Assembly: GCF_900106925.1 (NCBI RefSeq)
Contig: NZ_FNNZ01000005.1
Location: 124,001-188,000 of the forward strand
Source: Thiocapsa roseopersicina
Lineage (GTDB): Bacteria > Pseudomonadota > Gammaproteobacteria > Chromatiales > Chromatiaceae
Direction: 5' to 3'
DNA: 64,000 nt
Position numbers and translations under genes: made by a program. Positions 31,323 through 42,629 of this stretch are shown in pieces; positions within the stretch are counted from its first letter, which is position 1, and each line of letters begins with the position of its first letter. The notes under the pieces were generated by a model, which worked only from the letters and a program-made list of their open reading frames with translations, made no database searches and was not told the origin of the DNA.

Positions 31323-32243
31323 ATGGCCGTCGCCCGAGACAGCCTTCCCGCCGGCACCTTGCTGGGGCCGTACCGGGTCGTGAAGACCATCGCGCAGGGC
31401 GGGTTCAGTCTCATCTACCTCGCCTACGACGAGGACTCGGGCGAAGAGGTCGTCATCAAGGAATACATGCCCAAAAAGATCGCGCGGCGCGACCGTGCCA
31501 GGCGCGTGATGGCGAGTGAGCCGCAGCTTGCCGAGAATCTCCATCAAGGGCGCAAGCTATTCTTTCAGGAGGCCAAGGCCCTTGCCGCGCTGAAACATCC
31601 ATCGATCGTTCGGGTGTTGGATTTCTTTCTCGCCAATGATACGGGCTATCTGGTCATGCCCAACGAGCGGGGACGCAACCTGGGGGCCTATGTCGCGGAA
31701 CGTCGCGGCGGGCTCAGCACGACCTTCATCCTCGATGTCTTCATCCCGGTCCTGGATGCTTTGTCGCTGCTGCATCGACGCTCCATGGTCCATCTGGACG
31801 TGAAGCCCGGCAACATCCATCTGAGACACGGCAATCGACCCATGCTGCTCGACCTCGGCGCCGTGCACCCCTTGGCGAAGGGACGCGCGCGTGGCGGACA
31901 GGTGATCACGGCGGGCTATTCGCCGATCGAGCAATATCTGCGCGACGGTCACATCGGGCCCTGGACCGATGTCTACGCAGTCGGGGCCAGCATCCGCGCC
32001 TGCATGGAAGGGCGCACCCCGCCCCCCGCACCCGAGCGCCAGAAGGAGGACACCTTGATTCCGGCCACGGTGGAGCTGAAAACCCGGTATCCTTTCCCAC
32101 TGCTCAGGCTGGTCGATTGGTCGATGTCGCTGGAGGTCGGCGACCGTCCACAGGATGCCGGAGAGCTCCTCGCGGCGGTGCTCGAGGAGGTGGCCCGGAG
32201 CCCGGACAGGGTTGCGGGCATACCGTCGAGCGCATCCGAATAG
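31323..32243 (+). CDS. Serine/threonine protein kinase, minimal catalytic domain
   Basis: A 306-residue Hanks-type kinase with no extra domain or membrane segment. The glycine loop is IAQGGFSLIYLAYD, the ATP-anchoring Lys is K46 (VVIKEYMP), the catalytic loop is HLDVKPGNIHL (D159, K161, N164) and the metal-binding motif is DLG at 177-179. The activation region TAGYSPIEQY and the DVYAVGASIRACMEG helix follow. All catalytic residues are present, so it is probably active. The start is the ATG at 31323 just after the GAGACC stretch. It is 45 bp upstream of rph, suggesting co-transcription with RNA and nucleotide housekeeping genes; the target is unknown. Confidence 0.88.
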   Translation: MAVARDSLPAGTLLGPYRVVKTIAQGGFSLIYLAYDEDSGEEVVIKEYMPKKIARRDRARRVMASEPQLAENLHQGRKLFFQEAKALAALKHPSIVRVLDFFLANDTGYLVMPNERGRNLGAYVAERRGGLSTTFILDVFIPVLDALSLLHRRSMVHLDVKPGNIHLRHGNRPMLLDLGAVHPLAKGRARGGQVITAGYSPIEQYLRDGHIGPWTDVYAVGASIRACMEGRTPPPAPERQKEDTLIPATVELKTRYPFPLLRLVDWSMSLEVGDRPQDAGELLAAVLEEVARSPDRVAGIPSSASE

Positions 32244-32288
32244 TCCCGCCACGCCACACCCTTTCCGGTTTCGAGATCGAGCATCGCT

Positions 32289-33035
32289 ATGACAGACACC
32301 TCTGCAAACGCCTCTGTGCGACCCTCCGGACGCCGCCCCGACGAGCTGCGCCCGATTCGCCTGACCCGCGGCTTCACCCGCCACGCGGAAGGCTCCGTAT
32401 TGGTCGAGTTCGGCGAGACGCGCGTGCTCTGCACGGCGAGCGTCGAGTCGCAGGTTCCGCCCTTCCTGAAGGGTCAGGGCAAAGGCTGGGTGACCGCCGA
32501 ATACGGGATGCTCCCGCGCGCGACCGATACGCGCAGTCCGCGCGAGGCGGCTCGAGGCAAACAGGGCGGCCGCACGCTCGAGATCCAGCGCCTGATCGGT
32601 CGGTCGCTGCGCGCGGCGATGGATCTAAACGCACTCGGCGAGCGCTCGATCACGCTCGACTGCGATGTCCTGCAAGCCGACGGGGGGACCCGCACAGCCT
32701 CCATCACCGGCGCCTGGGTCGCCTTGCGCGACGCGATCGACGGGCTTCTGGCGCGCGGAGAGATCACGACCGATCCGTTGCACACGCAGATCGCCGCCGT
32801 CTCCGTCGGCATCGTACAGGGTGTGGCCGTTCTCGACCTGGATTACGCCGAGGACGCGACGGCAGAGACCGACATGAATCTGGTGATGGACGGCGAAGGC
32901 CGCTTTGTCGAGGTGCAGGGGACCGCCGAGGGCGTGCCCTTCAGCCGCGCCGAGCTCGACGCACTCATCGCGATCGGGGCCGCCGGTATTCGAGAGATCC
33001 AGACCGCTCAGCGCGCCGCACTGGAAGGCGCATGA
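32289..33035 (+). CDS. rph: Ribonuclease PH
   Basis: A 248-residue phosphorolytic 3'-5' exoribonuclease that trims tRNA 3' ends. Diagnostic blocks: [70 protein letters not shown] and [19 protein letters not shown], then [15 protein letters not shown] and the C-terminal [12 protein letters not shown]. The active-site Arg and phosphate-binding residues lie in these blocks. It is followed by rdgB after 40 bp. Confidence 0.98.
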   Translation: MTDTSANASVRPSGRRPDELRPIRLTRGFTRHAEGSVLVEFGETRVLCTASVESQVPPFLKGQGKGWVTAEYGMLPRATDTRSPREAARGKQGGRTLEIQRLIGRSLRAAMDLNALGERSITLDCDVLQADGGTRTASITGAWVALRDAIDGLLARGEITTDPLHTQIAAVSVGIVQGVAVLDLDYAEDATAETDMNLVMDGEGRFVEVQGTAEGVPFSRAELDALIAIGAAGIREIQTAQRAALEGA

Positions 33036-33075
33036 CAGGGGTGCTCGCACCCGATCAGCAGACAAGGAGAAAGGC

Positions 33076-33699
33076 ATGAGTATCCCGCACGCCGGCGAGG
33101 CCCTCGTCCTCGCCAGCAACAACCCCGGAAAGGCCCGAGAGATCAACCAACTGCTGCTGAGCGCCCGCATCAAGGCGGTTCCTCAAGGCGATTTTGCCGT
33201 GCCGGAGGTCGCCGAGACCGGGCTGACCTTCGTGGAGAACGCCATCCTCAAGGCACGCCACGCCGCACGCTACAGCGATCTTCCGGCCCTTGCCGACGAT
33301 TCCGGCCTGGAAGTGGACGCACTCGCCGGTGCGCCCGGCATCTATTCCGCGCGCTACGCCGGTCCCGGGGCATCCGATACGGTCAATCTGCAAAAGCTGC
33401 TGGCCGACTTGGAGGGGGTGGAAGAATCCAAGCGCACCGCGCGATTCCAGTGTGTCCTGGTCTATCTGCGCCATCCCGCCGACCCGACACCCCTCATCTG
33501 TCAGGGCACCTGGGAAGGCTCGATCCTCACCGCCCCGCGCGGGGAGCACGGCTTCGGGTATGACCCGATCTTCTGGGTGCCGACGCACGGGTGCAGCTCC
33601 GCGGAGCTGGACCCGGAGACCAAGAACCGTCTGAGCCACCGGGGTCAGGCCCTGCGTGCGCTGCAGGCGCTCTTGGAGTCCGTGGGCACCGACGTCTGA
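33076..33699 (+). CDS. rdgB: XTP/dITP diphosphatase
   Basis: A 207-residue Ham1/RdgB pyrophosphatase that removes ITP, dITP and XTP from the nucleotide pool. Seen: LVLASNNPGKAREI (substrate loop), FVENAILKARHAAR, ADDSGLEVDALAGAPGIYSARYAG (catalytic Asp) and GEHGFGYDPIFWVP, with KNRLSHRGQAL near the end. ATG at 33076 follows AAGGAGAAAGGC. It lies in the rph-rdgB-yggS-proC-yggT-yggU run. Confidence 0.98.
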   Translation: MSIPHAGEALVLASNNPGKAREINQLLLSARIKAVPQGDFAVPEVAETGLTFVENAILKARHAARYSDLPALADDSGLEVDALAGAPGIYSARYAGPGASDTVNLQKLLADLEGVEESKRTARFQCVLVYLRHPADPTPLICQGTWEGSILTAPRGEHGFGYDPIFWVPTHGCSSAELDPETKNRLSHRGQALRALQALLESVGTDV

Positions 33700-33710
33700 C
33701 GGGCCGGACG

Positions 33711-34433
33711 ATGGACAGGCGCGAGGCGATCGGCGACGACGGCATCCCGGGGCGGCTGCGCGAGGTGCAGGCCCGGATCCGCGCGGCCGTCGAGCGCGCG
33801 CAGCGCCCGCCGGACAGCGTCGCGCTGCTCGCCGTGAGCAAGACCCACGGCGCCGAGTCCGTGCGTGCGGCCTATACGGCCGGTCAACGGGCATTCGGCG
33901 AGAGCTATGTGCAGGAGGCGATCGAGAAGATCGCACTGCTCGCCGACCTGACGGATATCCAGTGGCACTTCATCGGCCGGATCCAGGCCAACAAGACCCG
34001 TCAAATCGCAACCCATTTCGATTGGGTCCACGGCCTGTCCGACCCGGCCCACGCCCGTCGACTGAGCGAGCAACGTCCGAGCGGCCTGCCCCCGATCAAG
34101 GTCTGCATCCAGGTCAACGTCAGCGGCGAGGCATCCAAAGGCGGTGTGGAGCCGGACGCGGTCGCGGCCATGATTGCCGCCTGCGAGGCCCTGCCCGGTC
34201 TGGATGTTCGCGGACTCATGACGCTCCCGGCACCCGCCGAGGACGAAGAGTCTCAGCGCGCGCCCTTTCGCGCCCTGCGTCTCCTGCGTGATCGGCTGGC
34301 CACCCCGAGCCGCCCGCTCGACTGTCTGTCGATGGGCATGTCCGACGACCTGGAGGCGGCGATCCTCGAAGGCGCAACCCTGGTTCGGGTGGGGACGGCA
34401 GTCTTCGGGCCGCGGCCGTATAATGCCGGCTAA
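33711..34433 (+). CDS. yggS: YggS family pyridoxal-phosphate homeostasis protein
   Basis: A 240-residue PLP-binding protein of the YggS/PLPBP family, which buffers PLP and keeps vitamin B6 and amino-acid pools in balance. The PLP Lys is K44 in LLAVSKTHG; other blocks are FGESYVQEA, WHFIGRIQANKTR, VCIQVNVSGEASKGG, LDVRGLMTLP and SMGMSDDLEAAI...GTAVFGPR. It starts 12 bp after rdgB stops and is followed by proC after 40 bp. Confidence 0.96.
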   Translation: MDRREAIGDDGIPGRLREVQARIRAAVERAQRPPDSVALLAVSKTHGAESVRAAYTAGQRAFGESYVQEAIEKIALLADLTDIQWHFIGRIQANKTRQIATHFDWVHGLSDPAHARRLSEQRPSGLPPIKVCIQVNVSGEASKGGVEPDAVAAMIAACEALPGLDVRGLMTLPAPAEDEESQRAPFRALRLLRDRLATPSRPLDCLSMGMSDDLEAAILEGATLVRVGTAVFGPRPYNAG

Positions 34434-34473
34434 ACGCTCATCTCAACGACTCCGATCTCTTTTAGGGCTCGAC

Positions 34474-35304
34474 ATGACGACAACCAGGATTGCCTTTATC
34501 GGTGGCGGCAACATGGCCACCAGTCTGATCGCCGGACTCGTCGCCGACGGCTATGCGCCGGACTCGCTCCAGGTGGCCGACCCCAACCCGGATCGTCGCG
34601 AGATGCTGCAAACCCGCTACGGGGTGCGTGTCTTCGCCGACAATCGGGAGGCACTGGCCGAGGTCGATACACTGGTGCTCTGCGTCAAACCGCAGCTCGC
34701 CGCGCAGGTCTGCTCCGAGATCGCCGATGCCGCGTCGGCACGCACCCCGCTCGTGCTCTCCATCATGGCCGGGGTGCCCGAGCAGGCGATTCAGCGCTGG
34801 CTCGGAGGCACCTTGGCGGTCGTGCGAGCCATGCCCAACACACCCGCGATGGTGCAGACGGGTGCGATCGGGCTGCATGCCAGTCCGGAGGTCGGCGAGG
34901 AGGGCCGTAACCGTGCCGAGACCATTCTGCGCGCCGTCGGCCTGACCCGCTGGGTCGAGACCGAGGCCCAGATCGACGCGGTGACCGCCTTGTCGGGGAG
35001 CGGTCCGGCCTACTTTTTCCTCTTCATGGAGGCGTTGGAGGAGGCCGGCATCTCGCTCGGGCTGGACGCCGAGACCGCCCGGCTCCTGACCATCCAGACC
35101 GCGTTGGGCGCGGCCAAGATGGCGGTGGAGAGCGAGGATACGCCCGGACAGCTGCGCGAGCGTGTCACCTCGCCCGGCGGCACGACCGAACGTGCGCTCG
35201 AGCACCTGCTCAAGGCCGATCTGCACGCACTGATGAAGCGCGCCGCGCACGCCGCACATGATCGTGCGGTCGAGATCTCACGGAGCCTGTCGGAGCAAGC
35301 ATGA
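34474..35304 (+). CDS. proC: Pyrroline-5-carboxylate reductase
   Basis: A 276-residue NAD(P)H-dependent enzyme performing the last step of proline synthesis. The Rossmann motif IAFIGGGNMATSLIAGL is at the N-terminus, CVKPQ at about 70, VVRAMPNTPAMV in the middle, and the C-terminal ALSGSGPAYFFLFMEALEEAG and VTSPGGTTERAL blocks are diagnostic. The ATG at 34474 gives the standard start. Its stop overlaps the yggT start (ATGA, 35301-35304). Confidence 0.98.
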   Translation: MTTTRIAFIGGGNMATSLIAGLVADGYAPDSLQVADPNPDRREMLQTRYGVRVFADNREALAEVDTLVLCVKPQLAAQVCSEIADAASARTPLVLSIMAGVPEQAIQRWLGGTLAVVRAMPNTPAMVQTGAIGLHASPEVGEEGRNRAETILRAVGLTRWVETEAQIDAVTALSGSGPAYFFLFMEALEEAGISLGLDAETARLLTIQTALGAAKMAVESEDTPGQLRERVTSPGGTTERALEHLLKADLHALMKRAAHAAHDRAVEISRSLSEQA

Positions 35305-35876
35305 GCGCGTCCTATCTGACCAACCCGGCCGTCTTCCTGATCCAGACCCTGTTCGGGCTCTATATCACCCTGGTGGCGATCCGCTTCCTGCTGCAATGGG
35401 CGCGGGCCGATTTCTACAACCCGATCTCGCAGTTCGTGGTCAAGCTGACCTCGCCCGTGCTGCGCCCGCTGCGTCAGGTGATTCCCGGCTATGCGGGCAT
35501 GGATCTGGCCGCCTTGGTGCTGGCCTGGCTGCTCAAGTCAGTCGAGCTGGGGCTGCTCGTGGCGGTGCTGGGGCTGAACGCACCTTGGTTCGGCGCCTTC
35601 GGTTGGGCCGTGCCTGCGGTCGTCGAGCTCTTCATCAACATCTTTTTGTTCGGGATCCTGATTCGCGTCATCCTGAGCTGGGTCAATCCGGATCCCTACA
35701 ACCCCGCGGTCGCGCTCCTGACACGCCTGACGGATCCGATCATGCGCCCGGCGCAGCGCCTGATTCAGCCCATCGGCGGGATCGACCTCTCGCCCATGGC
35801 GGTGATCATCGGGTTGGTTCTGCTCGAGATGCTGCTGATCCCGCCGCTGAAGTGGCTGGTCGGCAGTCCCTTCTGA
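35301..35876 (+). CDS. yggT: YggT family membrane protein
   Basis: A 191-residue membrane protein made of two YggT repeats, each with two hydrophobic helices: residues 9-30, 62-90, 103-125 and 160-185. Each repeat carries the family signature (RFLLQWARADFYNPISQFVVKLTSPVLRPLR and RVILSWVNPDPYNPAVALLTRLTDPIMRPAQR). Function is not settled; it is linked to osmotic or membrane processes. Overlaps proC by 4 nt. Confidence 0.95.
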   Translation: MSASYLTNPAVFLIQTLFGLYITLVAIRFLLQWARADFYNPISQFVVKLTSPVLRPLRQVIPGYAGMDLAALVLAWLLKSVELGLLVAVLGLNAPWFGAFGWAVPAVVELFINIFLFGILIRVILSWVNPDPYNPAVALLTRLTDPIMRPAQRLIQPIGGIDLSPMAVIIGLVLLEMLLIPPLKWLVGSPF

Positions 35877-36208
35877 AGCCGCGCTCGAGCACGGCGCCGG
35901 CAAGCGGCTCGGACGCCGCGTCTTGGTACCGATGGGACGGCGATGACTTGGAGCTGACGCTGCGAGTGAAACCGCGCGCACCGAAGGATGCCTTCATCGG
36001 GCCGGATGGCGATCACTATCGGGTCGCCATCAAGGCACCCCCGGTCGAAGGCAAGGGCAATATGGCGCTGCGGAAATTCATCGCCGATGCCTTCGGCGTC
36101 GCGCCGTCCAAGGTGTCCGTCATCGGCGGCGAGCAGTCGCGATACAAGCGTCTGCGGATTCAGGCGCCGCGGAGCTTCCCGATCCCGGTTAAACCGCGCT
36201 CGCAGTGA
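35852..36208 (+). CDS. yggU: DUF167/YggU family protein
   Basis: A small protein of about 118 residues with the DUF167 core: LELTLRVKPRAPKDAFIG, HYRVAIKAPPVEGKGNMALRKFIADAFGVAPSKVSVIGGEQSRYKRLRI. Function of the family is unknown. The start is uncertain: a GTG at 35852 inside the end of yggT is the only normal start codon upstream of the core, and a CTG at 35873 overlaps the yggT stop. The last codons and the stop lie inside repeat copy B (36189-36274), so the C-terminus was altered by the repeat. Confidence 0.85.
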   Translation: MAGRQSLLKPRSSTAPASGSDAASWYRWDGDDLELTLRVKPRAPKDAFIGPDGDHYRVAIKAPPVEGKGNMALRKFIADAFGVAPSKVSVIGGEQSRYKRLRIQAPRSFPIPVKPRSQ

Positions 36209-36274
36209 CATGGCCTGTTGCATCCGGCCCGCGGTGCCGCAGTAACTCTGTCGCCTCGGCGCTGGCGCGGTTTA
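36189..36274. repeat. Dispersed inverted-repeat element, copy B
   Basis: TTAAACCGCGC (36189-36199) and its inverse GCGCGGTTTA (36265-36274) bound the element. The inner part is different from copies A and C except for TGTCGC near the right end. It contains the 3' end of yggU. Confidence 0.65.
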
Positions 36275-36402
36275 GAGATTTTTCTTAACTTCTGATCCGC
36301 GTTTACTGTGACGGCCGTTGATTCATGTGCGTCCGAGCCCACGTGCTGACGATGTGTGTCGCGATGGATGCGGTTCATCTTATCCGCCAAACGAGGTTTA
36401 CC

Positions 36403-36846
36403 ATGTTCATTCAACGGTCCCTTGGGATTCTGATTGCCGCCGGTTTGCTCGCCGCCCAAAGCGCCTGGGCCGAAGGCCCGGTCACGGCAGGCGACTACAG
36501 CATCTACGCCAACGCCATGACGGCCGAGACGCTCAACCCCGAGATCGCGAATCTTTACCGAATTCAGCGCAGCAAGCTCAACGGCGTGCTGACCGTCTCG
36601 GTCGTCAAGCCGCACCCGGACGGGACGCGTGAAAACGTACCCGCACAGGTCGAGGCAACCGCACGCACCGGCGACGGCCCCGCAGGCATGATCCCGATGC
36701 GCGAGATCCGCGTCGGGGAAGGCGTCTCCTATGTCGGCCAGTTTCCGATCGCAGATCTGCAGATCGTGGATTTCGAGATCCAGGTGACCCCGCCCGGTGG
36801 CGAGCCCACGGCGATCGAGCTGCAGCAGCAGTTCTTCACGGATTAA
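36403..36846 (+). CDS. DUF4426 domain secreted protein
   Basis: A 147-residue periplasmic protein. The signal peptide covers about 1-23 (AAQSAWA). The mature domain matches DUF4426: GDYSIYANAMTAETLNPEIANLYRIQRSKLNGVLTVSVVK, ending with EIQVTPPGGEPTAIELQQQFFTD. In Pseudomonas and relatives this gene follows metX-metW in the same proC-yggT cluster; here metXW are not present between yggU and this gene. Its TAA stop is the first bases of repeat copy C. ATG at 36403 is preceded by ACGAGG. Confidence 0.85.
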   Translation: MFIQRSLGILIAAGLLAAQSAWAEGPVTAGDYSIYANAMTAETLNPEIANLYRIQRSKLNGVLTVSVVKPHPDGTRENVPAQVEATARTGDGPAGMIPMREIRVGEGVSYVGQFPIADLQIVDFEIQVTPPGGEPTAIELQQQFFTD

Positions 36847-36930
36847 ACCGCGTCTCTTAGCGACAGGAGAGGTTTGGCTTAAAGCGGACGCATGCGGCTG
36901 CTAACAAACCTTTGAGCGGACGCGGTTTAA
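36843..36930. repeat. Dispersed inverted-repeat element, copy C
   Basis: TTAAACCGCGTC (36843-36854) and GACGCGGTTTAA (36919-36930) are perfect inverse ends. TTAGCGACAGG after the left end matches GAGCGACAGG of copy A. The element provides the stop codon of the DUF4426 gene. Confidence 0.8.
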
Positions 36931-36949
36931 GTGATTTAATTTTAAAGAC

Positions 36950-37036
36950 TTAAACCGCGCCAGCTCCGGCGCTTAAAGTTGCGGATGACGCCAAACCATC
37001 TGATAACGCCGCATAGAGCAATAGGGCGCGGTTTAA
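36950..37036. repeat. Dispersed inverted-repeat element, copy D
   Basis: TTAAACCGCGCC (36950-36961) and GGCGCGGTTTAA (37025-37036) are perfect inverse ends, 19 bp after copy C. The right end provides the stop codon (read on the minus strand) of the SafE-like membrane gene. Confidence 0.8.
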
Positions 37037-37719
37037 TAGAGCTGCCAGAGGGCGTAGAGGCCGAAGCCGATGACCAGGAGCCCGGCGATTTGCTTGACCC
37101 ATACGCGCTCGGAGATGCGCGCGGCGGCGCCGGCCAAGAGGCCGATGCCGAGCAGATTCGGGAGTGTGCCGGCGCCGAAGGCCAGCATGACGAGGGCACC
37201 GTTCAGGACGCTCCCGGTGGCGACCGCGGTGATGAGGACGCTGTAGACGAGACCGCAGGGGATCCAGGCCCAGAGATAGCCCAGTGCTGCAGCCTGCATG
37301 GGGTTACGGACCGGCAGGATGCGTCGCCCCAAGGGCTCGAGACGTCGCCAGAGCAGGACGCCTGCGCGCTCGACCACGGCGATCAGACGCCACCAACCGC
37401 CGAGATAGAGTCCGAGCAGGATCATCACGACCCCGGCGAGGCCGTAAAGGACTCGCTGCATGACCTGAAAGGCGTCGAGCTGGAGCAGCAGAGCGCCAAG
37501 TCCGCCGAACAAGGCGCCGGCGGTGGCGTATCCTGCGATGCGCGCCAGGTTGTAGGTCACCTGATAGGGCAGCATCAGCCAGGGGTCGCGACGGATCCGC
37601 GGGTCCAGACCCAGGGTCAAGGAACCCACCAGGCCGCCGCACATCGACAGACAATGGACGCCGCCCAGCAGGCCGACCAGAAAGGCGGTCAGGTAGATCC
37701 CCGGTGCTGTCTCGATCAT
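37033..37719 (-). CDS. Sulfite exporter TauE/SafE family (UreH-TM2-like) membrane protein
   Basis: A 228-residue membrane protein with about six hydrophobic helices (residues 8-30, 53-77, 84-105, 145-168, 172-197, 205-226). The N-terminal GLLGGVHCLSMCGGLVG motif and the later WIPCGLVYSVL are typical of the SafE/UreH-type branch, whose conserved Cys pairs are thought to bind metals; relatives sit near cytochrome cbb3 oxidase assembly genes. No such genes adjoin it here, so the transported ion is unknown. The stop codon comes from repeat copy D. Confidence 0.88.
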   Translation of the reverse strand: MIETAPGIYLTAFLVGLLGGVHCLSMCGGLVGSLTLGLDPRIRRDPWLMLPYQVTYNLARIAGYATAGALFGGLGALLLQLDAFQVMQRVLYGLAGVVMILLGLYLGGWWRLIAVVERAGVLLWRRLEPLGRRILPVRNPMQAAALGYLWAWIPCGLVYSVLITAVATGSVLNGALVMLAFGAGTLPNLLGIGLLAGAAARISERVWVKQIAGLLVIGFGLYALWQLY

Positions 37720-37798
37720 GCTCGGTACCTCGTCTTAGAGTGCGCTGTTAGCTGTTAGCTTTCGCCAATCAGCTCACCGGTTCGATAAGGAAACCCGT

Positions 37799-38440
37799 AT
37801 GAAAGACTACCAACGCGAATTCCTGGCCTTCGCCGCCGAGATCGGCGCATTGCGCTTCGGCGATTTCACGCTGAAGTCCGGACGCCAAAGCCCCTATTTC
37901 TTCAACGCCGGCCTCTTCAATACGGGCGAGCGGCTGTCCCGGCTCGGGAGCGCCTACGCGCGCTGCATCCTGGATGCCGCCCCGGCCTTCGACGTGCTGT
38001 TCGGGCCAGCGTACAAAGGCATCCCGCTGGCGGCGGCGACCAGCATTGCACTCGCCGCGCAATCCGGCCGCGACACCGCCTACGCCTTCAACCGCAAGGA
38101 GATCAAGGATCACGGCGAGGGCGGACTCATCGTCGGCAGCCCCTTGACCGGACGTATCCTCATCATCGACGACGTGATTACCGCGGGCACCTCGGTGCGC
38201 GAATCGGTGCAGATCATCCGCGATGCCGGGGCCGAGCCGGCGGGCGTGGTGATCGCGCTCGATCGGCAGGAGCAGGGCCGGGACGGACGGTCGGCCGTCG
38301 CCGAGGTGACGGCGACCTTCGGCATCCCGGTCTTCAGCATCGTCAGCCTGACCGACCTCGTCACCTATCTCGACGAGCAGCCCGAGCTCGATGCCTTCGC
38401 CGAAACCGTCCGGGCCTACCGAGCTCGCTACGGGGTATAG
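37799..38440 (+). CDS. pyrE: Orotate phosphoribosyltransferase
   Basis: A 213-residue enzyme joining orotate and PRPP to orotidine 5'-phosphate in pyrimidine synthesis. Seen: [49 protein letters not shown] (catalytic flexible loop) and the PRPP motif [11 protein letters not shown] at about 121-131. GATAAGGAAAC precedes the ATG. A 112-bp hairpin-containing gap separates it from convergent argB. Confidence 0.98.
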   Translation: MKDYQREFLAFAAEIGALRFGDFTLKSGRQSPYFFNAGLFNTGERLSRLGSAYARCILDAAPAFDVLFGPAYKGIPLAAATSIALAAQSGRDTAYAFNRKEIKDHGEGGLIVGSPLTGRILIIDDVITAGTSVRESVQIIRDAGAEPAGVVIALDRQEQGRDGRSAVAEVTATFGIPVFSIVSLTDLVTYLDEQPELDAFAETVRAYRARYGV

Positions 38441-38469
38441 GTGTTTCCCGAAACAATCCGTGCCTGTAG

Positions 38470-38537
38470 GTTGTGCTGACGATAGGAAGCACAACTTGCG
38501 CCGACGATTGGTTGTGCCTCGCTCGGCTCGGCACAAC
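38470..38537. terminator. Paired hairpins between convergent pyrE and argB
   Basis: GTTGTGCT (38470-38477) pairs with AGCACAAC (38488-38495), and GTTGTGCC (38511-38518) pairs with GGCACAAC (38530-38537); loops are 10-11 nt. The four arms can also swap partners. Placement between convergent genes suggests a bidirectional terminator, although no T-run follows. The arms look like part of a short repeat family. Confidence 0.5.
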
Positions 38538-38552
38538 TACGCTCTTCACGGA

Positions 38553-40894
<2,342 letters not shown>

Positions 40895-40907
40895 GGGCGG
40901 CGGTGCG

Positions 40908-41378
40908 TCAGTGCTGGCCCGTGTGCCCGAACCCGCCGCTGCCGCGCGCGGACGCGTCGAAGTCCTCGACGATCCTCAACTCGGCCTGCAGGACCGGCAC
41001 CAGCACGAGCTGGGCGATGCGCTCGCCGATCTCGATCCGGAAGGGCGCCGTCCCGCGGTTCCAGCAGGAGACCATGAGCGGCCCCTGATAGTCCGAGTCG
41101 ATCAGCCCGACCAGGTTTCCGAGCACGATGCCGTGGCGATGCCCGAGACCCGAGCGCGGCAGGATCAGACCCGCGACCTTGCGCTCGGCGATGTGCACGG
41201 CCATGCCGGTCGGCAGCAGCTCGGCCGCGCCGGGTGCGAGGTCGAGCGGCGCCTCGAGCATGGCACGCAGATCGAGCCCGGCCGAGCCCTCGGTCGCGTA
41301 GGTCGGCAAGGGGAAATCGCGGCCCAGGCGCGGGTCCAGGATCTTGACCTCAAGAGGATGCAGCATGGCTTTGGGCAT
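40908..41378 (-). CDS. dut: dUTP diphosphatase
   Basis: A homotrimeric dUTPase of up to 156 residues that keeps uracil out of DNA and supplies dUMP. All motifs are visible: [84 protein letters not shown] and the C-terminal [10 protein letters not shown]. The start overlaps the end of coaBC by 29 nt; an internal ATG four codons later would also give a normal N-terminus. Confidence 0.97.
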   Translation of the reverse strand: MPKAMLHPLEVKILDPRLGRDFPLPTYATEGSAGLDLRAMLEAPLDLAPGAAELLPTGMAVHIAERKVAGLILPRSGLGHRHGIVLGNLVGLIDSDYQGPLMVSCWNRGTAPFRIEIGERIAQLVLVPVLQAELRIVEDFDASARGSGGFGHTGQH

Positions 41379-42561
41379 AACGTTCCGCGAGGAGCACGGC
41401 CAGCTCGCGCGCGAGCTCGACCTTCGACATCATGGGCAGCGCGCGCTGCCCCCCGTTCCAGAGCACCAAGAGTGCATTCTCGTCGCGCTCGAAGCCGCCC
41501 GACGCGCCCCCGACCCGATTCGCCGCGATCATGTCCAGCCGCTTGTCCTTCAGCTTGCCCCGGGCGTACTGCTCGACATCATTCGTCTCGGCCGCGAAGC
41601 CCAGCGTGAAGGGCGGCTTCGGCAGGGCGGCGACCTCGGCCAGGATATCCGGGTTGCGCACCAGCCGGATCTCCAGCGCATCGGCGGTCTTTTTGATCTT
41701 GTTCTCCGCGGGCTCCGCGGGCCGGTAGTCCGCCACCGCGGCGGTCGCGACGAAGATGTCGCAGTCGCGGCTGCGCGCCGTCACGGCGCCATGCATCTCC
41801 AAGGCGGTCTCGACCTTGACCAGCTCGGCGACGGCAGGCGGCGCCAAGGCGCTCGGTCCGCTGATAAGGACCACGCGTGCACCCAGATCGGTCAGCGCGC
41901 TCGCCAGCGCATAGCCCATGCGCCCGGAGCTGCGATTGCCCAGATAGCGCACCGGGTCGAGCGGCTCACGGGTCGGACCCGCGGTCACGAGGACCTGCAC
42001 GCCGGCCAGCGGTTGCAGATCCGAGCCGCTCAGCGCCTCGGCGATCTCGAGCGGCTCGAGCATCCGCCCCGGGCCCTGGTCGCCGCAGGCTTGGCTGCCC
42101 ACGCCCGGCCCCAGGATCCGCGCGCCGCGGGCCACCAGCCGGGCCAGGTTGTCTTGGGTCGCCGGGTGACGCCACATCTGCTGATTCATCGCCGGGGCGA
42201 GGATCAGCGGCGCCTCGGTCGCCAAGGCCAAGGTCGTCAGCAGGTCGTCGGCGATCCCGGCCGCCAGACGGGCCATCAGGTCCGCGGTCGCCGGGGCGAT
42301 CAGCAGCCGATCCGCCCAGCGTGCCAGCTCGATGTGTCCCATACCGGCCTCGGCCGCCGGGTCGAGTAGATCGGTTCGCACCGAATGCCCGGAGACCGCC
42401 TGAAAGGTCAAAGGACCGACAAAGGCCGTCGCCGCGTGTGTCATGACCACCCGCACGACGAAGCCGCGCTCGCGCAGGCGACGCACCAGGTCCACTGATT
42501 TATAGGCGGAGATGCCGCCGCCGACACCGAGCAGCACCTGATTGCGGGGGCTTGGATCCAT
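41350..42561 (-). CDS. coaBC: Bifunctional phosphopantothenoylcysteine decarboxylase/synthase
   Basis: A 403-residue two-domain enzyme of coenzyme A synthesis. The CoaC flavin domain (about 1-185) has [39 protein letters not shown] and [18 protein letters not shown]. The CoaB domain (about 190-403) has [51 protein letters not shown] and [14 protein letters not shown], ending with a nucleotide-binding [12 protein letters not shown]. It is divergent from radC, as in most gammaproteobacteria. Confidence 0.98.
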   Translation of the reverse strand: MDPSPRNQVLLGVGGGISAYKSVDLVRRLRERGFVVRVVMTHAATAFVGPLTFQAVSGHSVRTDLLDPAAEAGMGHIELARWADRLLIAPATADLMARLAAGIADDLLTTLALATEAPLILAPAMNQQMWRHPATQDNLARLVARGARILGPGVGSQACGDQGPGRMLEPLEIAEALSGSDLQPLAGVQVLVTAGPTREPLDPVRYLGNRSSGRMGYALASALTDLGARVVLISGPSALAPPAVAELVKVETALEMHGAVTARSRDCDIFVATAAVADYRPAEPAENKIKKTADALEIRLVRNPDILAEVAALPKPPFTLGFAAETNDVEQYARGKLKDKRLDMIAANRVGGASGGFERDENALLVLWNGGQRALPMMSKVELARELAVLLAERYAQSHAASS

Positions 42562-42629
42562 GACCTTTACGTGTACACTGCGTCTGCGGAACAGGCCGCA
42601 GTTTAACGCAACCCATCGACGGAGGTCGC

